Shown: positions 1 through 7,006 of the stretch, in pieces
How the letters are laid out: every line of letters starts with the position of its first letter
How positions within the stretch are numbered: position 1 is the stretch's first letter
NCBI RefSeq assembly: GCF_005405125.1
Contig: NZ_BJDL01000010.1
Span: 1-64,000, forward strand
DNA: 64,000 bases
Origin: Lactiplantibacillus songbeiensis
GTDB taxonomy: Bacteria; Bacillota; Bacilli; Lactobacillales; Lactobacillaceae
Direction: 5' to 3'
Position numbers and translations under genes: made by a program
Notes under the pieces: model-generated
What the model was told of the DNA's origin: nothing
Seen by the model: only the letters and a program-made list of their open reading frames with translations
The model's database searches: none

Positions 1-108
1 CGTTGTAACGATGACCGATTAGGAGCCATGAATATTGCAATGCTTGGGCAAGACTGGTTGAACGGTGTCAAGCACCCCAAAATTAAGAAGCTAACAACTG
101 CTGGGTAA
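1..108 (+). CDS. tnpB: TnpB, C-terminal end (truncated by window edge)
   Basis: The first 35 codons are open from the window edge to a TAA at 106-108. They read RCNDDRLGAMNIAMLGQ and end KKLTTAG. The C-terminal NDDRLGAMNIA stretch is characteristic of the RuvC III region of TnpB (OrfB of IS200/IS605 elements), where the Asp is a catalytic residue. TnpB is an RNA-guided nuclease that keeps the element in place. The rest of the gene lies outside the window, so completeness and the presence of TnpA cannot be judged. Confidence 0.8.
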   Translation, partial: RCNDDRLGAMNIAMLGQDWLNGVKHPKIKKLTTAG

Positions 109-246
109 ACCTGGCAGTTAAACGGGTAGCTGTCAATTACCCGATGATGTTGCCACTACGAGTAGGAGTGCCTAACGGGTATGTTGGACTACTGTGCCGT
201 CAGACACGTGAGCGACAAGCCTCTGAATTTATTCAGGGGCAATTGA
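109..246 (+). ncRNA. Putative right end and omega-RNA region of the IS605-type element
   Basis: Directly after the tnpB stop is about 140 bp with nested inverted repeats: CGGGTA at 124 pairs with TACCCG at 139, and GCCTCTGAAT/ATTCAGGGGC lies at 219-240. TnpB elements end in an imperfect palindrome near the right end, and the guide (omega) RNA runs from the tnpB 3' region to that end, taking its guide from the flank. By that rule the guide would begin just after about 245, in the sequence TATCACCATTG. The exact element border is inferred. Confidence 0.5.
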
Positions 247-405
247 CTATCACCATTGTAAGTTACCCACAATCCTTTAGCTAGTCATTTCAGTCCTAAC
301 TAACCCAATTCAATAGCTCAAACACTTGGACACTAGTACAGTAGCTTAAAATGAGCTTATCGTTAAATTCTCTATATATTTTCACATTTTTATTTAATTT
401 TCATA

Positions 406-434
406 TTGACAAGCCGCAATAAACTTGGTAAATT
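406..434 (+). promoter_or_regulatory. Promoter of the serine operon
   Basis: TTGACA at 406-411 and TAAATT at 429-434, 17 bp apart, match the sigma-A consensus. They lie about 30 bp before the leader peptide start. Between 246 and 405 I see AT-rich sequence and no gene. Confidence 0.7.
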
Positions 435-465
435 GGGGGCATACGAAATCAAAGGAGTGGTCAAG

Positions 466-534
466 ATGTTTATGAACCAAAATGCCAATTTAATCGTCTC
501 CTCCTGGTCAACACAATCATCTGTGTCGGCCTAA
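466..534 (+). CDS. Serine-rich leader peptide (22 aa)
   Basis: A short ORF starts at ATG 466, with AAAGGAG at 451-457 as ribosome binding site, and stops at TAA 532. Its second half reads SSWSTQSSVSA, so codons 12-21 hold six serines, in a leader that directly precedes serC and serA. Amino-acid-rich leader peptides of this layout act as translation sensors in attenuation, as in the his, thr and trp leaders of enteric bacteria. The inferred role is ribosome stalling when charged seryl-tRNA is scarce. It is too small for ordinary annotation. Confidence 0.75.
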   Translation: MFMNQNANLIVSSWSTQSSVSA

Positions 535-649
535 TTTCGTGTAAACACTAGCCCGAACATGGATGTTAACCAACATTCAATGATGAGGGCAGTTATTCTA
601 TTTGACGTTAACAGTCCTCGTGGTCATCTGACCATTGGGACTTTTTTTA
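535..649 (+). promoter_or_regulatory. Attenuator of the ser operon: antiterminator and terminator
   Basis: A terminator is plain. AGTCC (613-617) and TGGTCA (621-626) pair with TGACCA (629-634) and GGACT (638-642), followed by seven T (642-648). A competing pairing is visible: GGATGTTAAC (561-570) can pair with GTTAACAGTCC (607-617, one bulged G), which would occupy the 5' arm of the terminator. A small hairpin, ATGTT (563-567) with AACAT (572-576), could sequester the upstream antiterminator strand. TCGGC at the end of the leader ORF can pair with GCCCGA at 551-556. The fold and its coupling to the leader peptide are inferred. Confidence 0.65.
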
Positions 650-683
650 TAGCTAATTTTAATAATGAAAGTGGGAACTTTTA

Positions 684-1787
684 ATGACAACTTATAACTT
701 TGCAGCGGGTCCCGCCGTTATGCCGAAACCCGTAATTGACCAAATTCAAGCTGAACTACCGTCGTTCCAAGGTTCTGGCATGAGTATTATGGAAATCTCA
801 CATCGCTCCGCCCTCTTCGATCAAGTTATCAATGACGCCGAAGCGGATCTGCGTGAGTTACTGGGGATTCCAGCTAATTATCGCGTGCTCTTCTTCCAAG
901 GTGGTGGCACCTTGCAATTCACCGCGGCACCTTTAAATCTAGCCACGAAGCATCACCACATTGGGCTATTAGATAGTGGGCATTGGGCGAGTCGGGCAGC
1001 CGATGAAGCCCGGCGCGTTGGTACTAAAGTTGATATTCTTGGCACGGCTGCGGACAATCACTTCACGGCACTACCAACACTGGAGCAGCCAGTTGATCAA
1101 GCCCTCGACTACGTGCATCTCACGACTAACAATACGATCGAAGGCACGGCGTACACGACGCTCCCACAAACAGGTAATGTTCCGTTGGTGGCAGATATGT
1201 CGTCAAACTTTTTAGGCCAACAGTATCAAGTGACCGACTTTGGCATGATCTTTGCCGGCGCCCAAAAGAACTTAGGCCCCGCCGGATTAACGATCGTCAT
1301 TATCCGCGATGACCTGATTGGCCAGGCACAAGATTTACCAAGTATGGTCGATTACCAACTCTTCGCCGACAAGCGTTCAATGTTCAACACGCCACCCGTC
1401 TTTGCTATTTATGCGGCCGGATTAGTTTTGAAATGGTTAAAAGCCCAAGGTGGTTTAGCCGCAATGGAACAGCGCAATCGTGACAAAGCCGCGTTGTTAT
1501 ATGACTTCTTAGACCAATCAAAACTCTTCACAAGTCACGTCAAACCCGCTGACCGCTCGTTAATGAACATGCCATTTGTCACTGGTAAACCGGCATTGGA
1601 TGCCCAAGTCATCGCGGGCGCCACGGATCGTGGGCTCTTAAACTTAAAGGGCCACCGGTTAGTCGGCGGTATGCGCGCCAGTCTGTATAACGCCATGCCG
1701 AAAGCCGGGGTCCAAGCACTAGTTGATTATTTAGCTGATTTTGAAGCGACTCATGCCAAGGAGGAATTGACCGATGTATCAAATTAA
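684..1787 (+). CDS. serC: Phosphoserine aminotransferase
   Basis: SerC uses glutamate to aminate 3-phosphohydroxypyruvate to O-phosphoserine, the second step of serine synthesis, with PLP in the cytoplasm. The N-terminus NFAAGPAVMP and the motif GAQKNLGPAG (about residue 193), whose Lys binds PLP, are typical. The length of 367 aa is normal for the family. The reading frame follows the attenuator at 613-649 and overlaps serA by 14 bp, which indicates translational coupling. No SerB (phosphatase) is visible in the window. Confidence 0.93.
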   Translation: MTTYNFAAGPAVMPKPVIDQIQAELPSFQGSGMSIMEISHRSALFDQVINDAEADLRELLGIPANYRVLFFQGGGTLQFTAAPLNLATKHHHIGLLDSGHWASRAADEARRVGTKVDILGTAADNHFTALPTLEQPVDQALDYVHLTTNNTIEGTAYTTLPQTGNVPLVADMSSNFLGQQYQVTDFGMIFAGAQKNLGPAGLTIVIIRDDLIGQAQDLPSMVDYQLFADKRSMFNTPPVFAIYAAGLVLKWLKAQGGLAAMEQRNRDKAALLYDFLDQSKLFTSHVKPADRSLMNMPFVTGKPALDAQVIAGATDRGLLNLKGHRLVGGMRASLYNAMPKAGVQALVDYLADFEATHAKEELTDVSN

Positions 1788-2943
1788 AACTTATAATGCG
1801 ATTGCGCAAGCTGGTCTGGATGCCTTTACAACCGATTATCAATTAAATCAAAGTGACGAACCGGATGCTTATTTGATTCGCTCCGTTGATCTGCACCACC
1901 AAGCTTTACCAAAATCCCTCAAAGTCATCGCCCGGGCCGGTGCTGGGGTAAACAATGTGCCCTTAGAGGCTGCCACGGCGAACGGGACTGCCGTCTTCAA
2001 CACGCCCGGTAGCAACGCCAACGCGGTCAAAGAATTGATTATTGCGCTTCTGATAATCGCGTCACGCAACTTGATGGCTGCGGCCAACTACTCCGCCCAA
2101 CACACGGAAGCCGATGTCTCACAACGGACAGAACACGATAAGACGAAGTTTAACGGCACTGAATTATTAGGCAAGACCCTGGCTGTCATTGGCTTAGGCC
2201 ACGTCGGCTCTCTGGTCGCTAATGCTGCCCTAGGTCTCGGGATGCACGTTATCGGTTACGACCCATATTTGTCAGCCGACGCTGCTTGGAACATTGCCAA
2301 ACAAGTCCAACGCGCCGATAGCATCGAAACTGCCGTTAAAAACGCAGATTATGTCACTGTTCACGTACCTAAAGAAGAAGACACGTTAAACTTACTAGGC
2401 GCTCCTGAGCTGGCCGCAATGCAGCCACAAGTCCAACTGTTTAATTACTCGCGGGGTGGGATTGTCGATAACGGGGCTGTTTTGGATGCCTTAAAAGCCG
2501 GCAGACTCGCACATTATTACACCGACTTTGGTGAGCCACGAATAGCTAATCACGCTGATATTACCGTCACGCCACATATTGGCGGGTCCACCATTGAAGC
2601 CGAGGTCAACGGGGCCACACAAGCTGCTCAGACGATTATGACCTATTTGGAGACTGGCAATGTTCAATATGCGATTAATCTGCCAACGTTAAACGTGCCC
2701 TTCAATGCTGCTTATCGCTTCACTGTCATCCATCAAAACGTGCCTAATATGGTCAGCCAAATCACGCAAAAGTTAGCCGCCGCCGGATTAAACATCGCCA
2801 CGATGGCTAACGCTGCCAAGAAGCAGACCGCCTACACGATTATTGATGTTGATGACTTGGATCACGAAAGCAGTCAACAACTTATCGACGCGCTAAATAA
2901 AATTCCGGCAGTCAATCGCGTCCGACTGTTAATCAATCACTAA
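1774..2943 (+). CDS. serA: D-3-phosphoglycerate dehydrogenase
   Basis: SerA oxidises 3-phosphoglycerate with NAD+ and is the entry step to serine. The 389-aa protein has the D-2-hydroxyacid dehydrogenase fold: a Rossmann motif GLGHVGSLVA near residue 142, SRGGIVDN near 226 and the catalytic His in TPHIGGST near 268. A C-terminal ACT-like domain (about residue 315 on, RFTVIHQNVPNMVSQI) is the usual place for serine binding. An AAGGAGGA ribosome binding site lies inside the serC 3' end. The short form, without the extra ASB domain, suits Firmicutes. Confidence 0.92.
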   Translation: MYQIKTYNAIAQAGLDAFTTDYQLNQSDEPDAYLIRSVDLHHQALPKSLKVIARAGAGVNNVPLEAATANGTAVFNTPGSNANAVKELIIALLIIASRNLMAAANYSAQHTEADVSQRTEHDKTKFNGTELLGKTLAVIGLGHVGSLVANAALGLGMHVIGYDPYLSADAAWNIAKQVQRADSIETAVKNADYVTVHVPKEEDTLNLLGAPELAAMQPQVQLFNYSRGGIVDNGAVLDALKAGRLAHYYTDFGEPRIANHADITVTPHIGGSTIEAEVNGATQAAQTIMTYLETGNVQYAINLPTLNVPFNAAYRFTVIHQNVPNMVSQITQKLAAAGLNIATMANAAKKQTAYTIIDVDDLDHESSQQLIDALNKIPAVNRVRLLINH

Positions 2944-2955
2944 GGATTCGGTCAA

Positions 2956-3390
2956 ATGCAGATACAAACCTTGAAACAACCTACGGATCAACAACTTGAT
3001 CAGCTGATGTCACTCTGGTTAGCCGGCAACCTGCATGCTCACGACTTCGTGCGTGCTGATTATTGGCGTAAACAAGCCGCCGCGGTTCGTCAGGCGTTAC
3101 CGCAAGCAATTTTGATTGCGGCGCTGGAAACCGACCAAATCCTTGGCTTTATTGGTCTGCAAGGTAACGATATTGCTGGGCTATTCGTCCAACCAACGGC
3201 CCAGCAACATGGCGTTGGGACCGCATTATTAGATGCTGCTAAAGCCCAGCATCATAAATTGCAGCTTTCGGTATATGTGGCCAATCGTAATGCCGTTGCC
3301 TTCTACCATCACAGCGGCTTTCACGTGCACAAGCAAGGTGTTGATAAAGCCACCCATCAACCGGAATACACGATGCGTTGGTACCGTTAA
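2956..3390 (+). CDS. GNAT-family N-acetyltransferase
   Basis: A 144-aa acetyl-CoA-dependent acyltransferase starts 12 bp after serA, so it is probably the third gene of the operon. The acetyl-CoA loop is seen in VQPTAQQHGVGTALLDAAK (about residues 77-95), and NRNAVAFYHHSGF (about 111-123) is the conserved GNAT motif B region. It resembles small proteins of the YjaB/YiaC type. The substrate is unknown. The operon position suggests, without proving, a link to serine or a related amine. Confidence 0.8.
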   Translation: MQIQTLKQPTDQQLDQLMSLWLAGNLHAHDFVRADYWRKQAAAVRQALPQAILIAALETDQILGFIGLQGNDIAGLFVQPTAQQHGVGTALLDAAKAQHHKLQLSVYVANRNAVAFYHHSGFHVHKQGVDKATHQPEYTMRWYR

Positions 3391-3396
3391 TTCACA

Positions 3397-3437
3397 AAAG
3401 CCCACTCACCCTTTAAATCAAGGCTGGGTGGGTTTTT
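3397..3437 (+). terminator. Terminator of the ser operon
   Basis: CCCACTCACCC at 3401 pairs with GGCTGGGTGGG ending at 3432, and a run of T follows. Confidence 0.75.
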
Positions 3438-3542
3438 GTGTCCCCCTAAATTAAATTATTAAAAAATAACAGTTGATTTTAATCCAATTCTAATGTATTC
3501 TCATACACATATCATAAAAAGAACTAGGGGGATATTATACAT

Positions 3543-5201
3543 ATGCAATTAAAAAAAGTTTCAACCATCTTAGCCGTTACAGCAGCGGCCGGTTTCTTAT
3601 TAACCGCTTGCGGTAGCAAAAGCTCAAGTTCTAGCAGCAGTGCCACTTCAGGTAATTTGGCCAAGTCCCAAGTCTTAAATTGGTCCGAAAACGGCCAAGA
3701 CTTATCCACATTGGACCCATCATTGGCCATTGATGTTATCAGTGGGACGATGATTAACAATTCGCAAGAAGGGTTGTATCGTTTAGGTAAAGATAGCAAA
3801 GCGACCCCCGGAATTGCCACGGCCACTAAAGTCTCTAAAGATAAAAAGACTTACACCTTCACGTTACGCAAGAACGCTAAATGGAGCAACGGCGATAAAG
3901 TCACCGCTAAAGATTTCGTCTATGGCTGGCGTCGTACCGTTAATCCAAAGACGGCCTCACAATACGCTTACCTCTACTCTGGGATCAAAAACGCTGACAA
4001 GATCACGAATGGTAAAGCGAAACCATCAACATTAGGGATCAAAGCAGATGGCAATTACAAGTTAACTGTCACATTGGAAAAACCCATGCAATACTTTAAA
4101 CTCTTGATGGGCTTCGTGGTCTTCTTCCCACAAAACCAACACGCCGTTGAAAAGTACGGTAAGGATTACGGGACCAGCTCCAGCAAGATGGTCTACGATG
4201 GCCCATTCAAGATGACCGGTTGGCAAGGCACGAACTCAACTTGGACCTTGGTTAAGAACAACAGCTACTGGGATAAGAAGCACGTCCACTTGACTAAGAT
4301 CAACGATCAAGTTGTGAAGTCGACCACGACCGCCTTTAACTTATTCCAAAGCGGTAAGTTAGACGTCGCCACCTTATCTGGTCAACAAGTTAAGAACGAA
4401 AAGAACAACAGTAAGCTCACCATTCGTAAATCTTCTCGTTTGAATTACTTGGAATACAACCAAAAGAAAGTTAAAGCACTCGCTAACAAGCAGGTGCGCC
4501 AAGCAATGTCCATGACATTGAACCGTAAAGAATTGGTTAACAATGTCTTAGGCGATGGTTCCGTAACCCCAACTGGCTTTGTCACCGCTGGTTTAGCTAA
4601 GGACCCAACTACTAAGAAAGATTTCGCCACCGAAAATGAAGTCAAAGCTTCGGTCACGCAAAACAACGCCAAGGCTAAGGCCCTTTGGAAACAAGGTCTA
4701 AAAGAACTTGGCAAGAAGAAGCTAACCTTAACCTTGACTCATGACGATACCGACCAAATGAAAGCTTTATCTGAATATGTCCAAGGTCAATTGGAAAAAG
4801 AATTACCTGGTTTGACGGTTAAGAGTGTCACCGTTCCTTATAAGACCCGGATTTCACGCGAAGTCGCTGGGAACTTCCAGTTGGTTATCTCCGCATGGCA
4901 AGCCGACTTTGCCGATCCAATCTCTGACTTAGGGATCATGACTTCAACCAATGACTACAACTTCGGGAAATGGCAAAACAAGCAATTTGACGCTGCCGTT
5001 AAGACTGCTAACAGCACAACCAGCACGAAGAAGCGTTGGGAAGCTTTGGCAACAGCCGAAAAGACAATTGGAACTGATCAAGGGGTCGCACCACTTTCAC
5101 AAAACGTGGTCGCTCAAATGGTCAATCCTAAGTTGAAGGGCTTGGTTTATAACACTGCCGGCATCAACTACAACTTCAAGGATGCTTACATGGCTAAATA
5201 A
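3543..5201 (+). CDS. oppA: Oligopeptide ABC transporter substrate-binding lipoprotein
   Basis: The 552-aa protein belongs to the SBP_bac_5 family (OppA). It has a lipoprotein signal, with lipobox LLTACG ending at Cys 23, followed by a Ser-rich linker, so it should be anchored outside the membrane. The body shows the family signatures YTFTLRKNAKWSNGDKVTA (about residue 100) and the late peptide-binding lobe. It stands alone with its own terminator and no permease or ATPase beside it, so it probably feeds an Opp transporter encoded elsewhere. The start is ATG 3543 after AGGGGGAT. Confidence 0.9.
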   Translation: MQLKKVSTILAVTAAAGFLLTACGSKSSSSSSSATSGNLAKSQVLNWSENGQDLSTLDPSLAIDVISGTMINNSQEGLYRLGKDSKATPGIATATKVSKDKKTYTFTLRKNAKWSNGDKVTAKDFVYGWRRTVNPKTASQYAYLYSGIKNADKITNGKAKPSTLGIKADGNYKLTVTLEKPMQYFKLLMGFVVFFPQNQHAVEKYGKDYGTSSSKMVYDGPFKMTGWQGTNSTWTLVKNNSYWDKKHVHLTKINDQVVKSTTTAFNLFQSGKLDVATLSGQQVKNEKNNSKLTIRKSSRLNYLEYNQKKVKALANKQVRQAMSMTLNRKELVNNVLGDGSVTPTGFVTAGLAKDPTTKKDFATENEVKASVTQNNAKAKALWKQGLKELGKKKLTLTLTHDDTDQMKALSEYVQGQLEKELPGLTVKSVTVPYKTRISREVAGNFQLVISAWQADFADPISDLGIMTSTNDYNFGKWQNKQFDAAVKTANSTTSTKKRWEALATAEKTIGTDQGVAPLSQNVVAQMVNPKLKGLVYNTAGINYNFKDAYMAK

Positions 5202-5221
5202 CTGACTAAGCGTTCACATTT

Positions 5222-5269
5222 AAAACAAGGCTACAAGCTAATTTGATTTAGCTTGTGGCCTTGTTTTGG
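5222..5269 (+). terminator. Terminator after oppA
   Basis: A long near-perfect stem: AACAAGGCTACAAGCTAA at 5224 pairs with TTAGCTTGTGGCCTTGTT ending at 5267. Confidence 0.85.
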
Positions 5270-5283
5270 GTTATGGTGCTTAA

Positions 5284-5462
5284 ATCTCGTTCCGCCAGGC
5301 AAGCACGCTATCCGGTGGGGACCGGTCATAGCTTAAGTACATCTACGCCCTCGCCTCAAGGCCGGAACCCACGTCTCTAAGGTCGTGTCCCATGCAGACC
5401 CAGCCTATCCCGCTGGCTAACTGCATCGACACGGGAGATACCATGCCTGCCCTGCTCCGCTT
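5284..5462. repeat. Structured intergenic element, type II
   Basis: A GC-rich block between oppA and the next gene, rich in inverted repeats, for example ATGCAG/CTGCAT around 5393-5432. On the reverse strand it carries CCGTGTCG followed by a hairpin containing TTAG and then ACGTGGGTT, features shared with the element at 45260-45440. It looks like a diverged relative of the type I repeats found elsewhere in the window. The remaining 5463-5780 is AT-rich with no gene; a palindrome ATTTTTCATGAAAAT near 5715 could be an operator. Confidence 0.5.
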
Positions 5463-5780
5463 AAACTAGTCCTATTAATTAAATTCCCGACAATAGTCCT
5501 TTTTAAAGCGCTAGAACACCATGAACCATTCTGAAGTTTTCAAAACTGTCGTTGTCCTAAGTCCGAGTATTTTGGAAATCAACCTCACAGCCAAGATAAC
5601 TAATTAACAAAGATAATCGACTAAAGTCTTCTTTTCTGGTGAAAGTTTACTGCTACCTTCCATTCAGCCCGACCAAATACCGGCCTGATGCGGTCAATTT
5701 AGGGATATGTATTCATTTTTCATGAAAATCAATCAATAAAAACAATATATTTTCAGAATATCAAGTATGCTTTATAAATA

Positions 5781-5809
5781 TTGACAAAATTATATAAACA
5801 TTGTTTAAT
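5781..5809 (+). promoter_or_regulatory. Promoter of the XRE-TPR regulator gene
   Basis: TTGACA (5781-5786) and TTTAAT (5804-5809) are separated by 17 bp in very AT-rich DNA, about 70 bp before the start codon. Confidence 0.55.
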
Positions 5810-5880
5810 TAAAGATAAGAGCGCATCTCAGCCCCGATACTATTGGTAATCTAATTGCCTTTCAAGGGAGGAAAATATAA

Positions 5881-6723
5881 ATGAATATCGAATTATTCAT
5901 TGCCCGTCGAAAGGCACTAGGTTTATCCCAGAAAGCCTTATCCGACGGCATTTGTACACAAGCAACTTTAAGTAAATTTGAAAACAATGGTAAAGCGCCA
6001 GCGATTCGCATCGTTGCACAGCTTTGTCAGCGACTGCATTTACAATTAGAAGATGTCTTTCCAACTGAGCGTGTTGCCGATGCGGCGGTCTTAAAAGAAC
6101 TCGCCACGATTGAATTCGACCTCATCACTAGTGAATATACGGACGCCGAAAATCGACTAAGTAAAATCACCGATAAACCGCGTCATGACTTGGAAACTAA
6201 GCTACAATACTGTTATCTAAAAGGCTACGTTGCCGCTTTAAATCAGCACCCAATCAGTGACGTGTTATTTAACTTCGATCAAATTATTACAGATTTAGAT
6301 GAACCCCATGCCACAATCTATACCCAATTGGCTTATTGTGGTACTGGGATCGCCTATCAAAATAATCACGAACCGGATAAAGCCGAATATTATTTTGAAA
6401 AAGTCCGTCAAGCTTTAACCGATCTTTCATTAGAAACTACCGCCAGTGTTTGGCGCGTCATCAATTTGGCTTACTATACCGGTAATTTTTATGCCAAGAT
6501 TGGCGAAGAAACTATCAGTAGAACGTTGCTCGCCTATGCAATTACCGTTTGCGCAGAACATCATGTGACTTACTACGTCGCAAAGATTAAATTCTTACAA
6601 GCACAATTAAGTGCCGGTGGTCCTGAACAACAAGAATTATTAAGCGATGCTTGTGCCTTTGCAAGAATCAACAATAACCGGCAATTACTTAAGAAAATTA
6701 CAAATTATTCAAATTCGCTTTAA
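5881..6723 (+). CDS. XRE-family regulator with TPR-like C-terminal domain
   Basis: A 280-aa cytoplasmic regulator. Residues 1-60 form a helix-turn-helix (RRKALGLSQKALSDGI, then TLSKFENNGKAPAI). The rest is helical with TPR-like repeats, for example NHEPDKAEYYFEKVRQAL near 160. This two-part plan is that of the Rgg/MutR/PlcR (RRNPP) peptide-sensing regulators. A good GGGAGG site precedes ATG 5881. The next ORF encodes a short hydrophobic peptide, which fits a peptide/receptor pair, although the cognate peptide is not proven. The target genes are unknown. Confidence 0.8.
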   Translation: MNIELFIARRKALGLSQKALSDGICTQATLSKFENNGKAPAIRIVAQLCQRLHLQLEDVFPTERVADAAVLKELATIEFDLITSEYTDAENRLSKITDKPRHDLETKLQYCYLKGYVAALNQHPISDVLFNFDQIITDLDEPHATIYTQLAYCGTGIAYQNNHEPDKAEYYFEKVRQALTDLSLETTASVWRVINLAYYTGNFYAKIGEETISRTLLAYAITVCAEHHVTYYVAKIKFLQAQLSAGGPEQQELLSDACAFARINNNRQLLKKITNYSNSL

Positions 6724-6810
6724 GGACCAGCTTATTAATTGCAATTCTTGCCCAAGTCGCCTAAACTGCAAGTATCAAGAAGCGGAAATGACGATAGGAG
6801 GTCCTGGATT

Positions 6811-6942
6811 ATGTTACTAGCAGGTTTATTAGCGGCCGCGGGTTTGGCTGCCGTCGCCGGCGTTTTGGCAGGCGGGCGGACACCCGCTGCTCAACCAGTG
6901 CGAGTACGTCATGATGAGGAGTCTGGCCAGAATCGTCGCTAA
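6811..6942 (+). CDS. Small hydrophobic peptide (43 aa)
   Basis: ATG 6811 is preceded by AGGAGG at 6797-6802 with a good spacing. The product has a strongly hydrophobic N-terminal half (LLAGLLAAAGLAAVAGVLAGG) and a charged tail ending DEESGQNRR. It could be a signal-peptide-like precursor or a one-pass membrane peptide. It follows the XRE-TPR regulator by 87 bp on the same strand, ahead of a shared terminator. An in-frame ATG upstream (6739) lacks a ribosome binding site, so the shorter form is preferred. Function unrecognised. Confidence 0.6.
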   Translation: MLLAGLLAAAGLAAVAGVLAGGRTPAAQPVRVRHDEESGQNRR

Positions 6943-6953
6943 ACTTAAACAAG

Positions 6954-7006
6954 AAAAAAGTTCATTCAGCACCTCAAAATTTTGAGATGTCGAACGAACT
7001 TTTTTT
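6954..7006. terminator. Bidirectional terminator
   Basis: AAAAAAGTTC at 6954 and GAACTTTTTT ending near 7006 flank an imperfect stem with TCAAAATTTTGA at its tip. It serves both the + strand peptide gene and the convergent adhesin gene. Confidence 0.8.
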
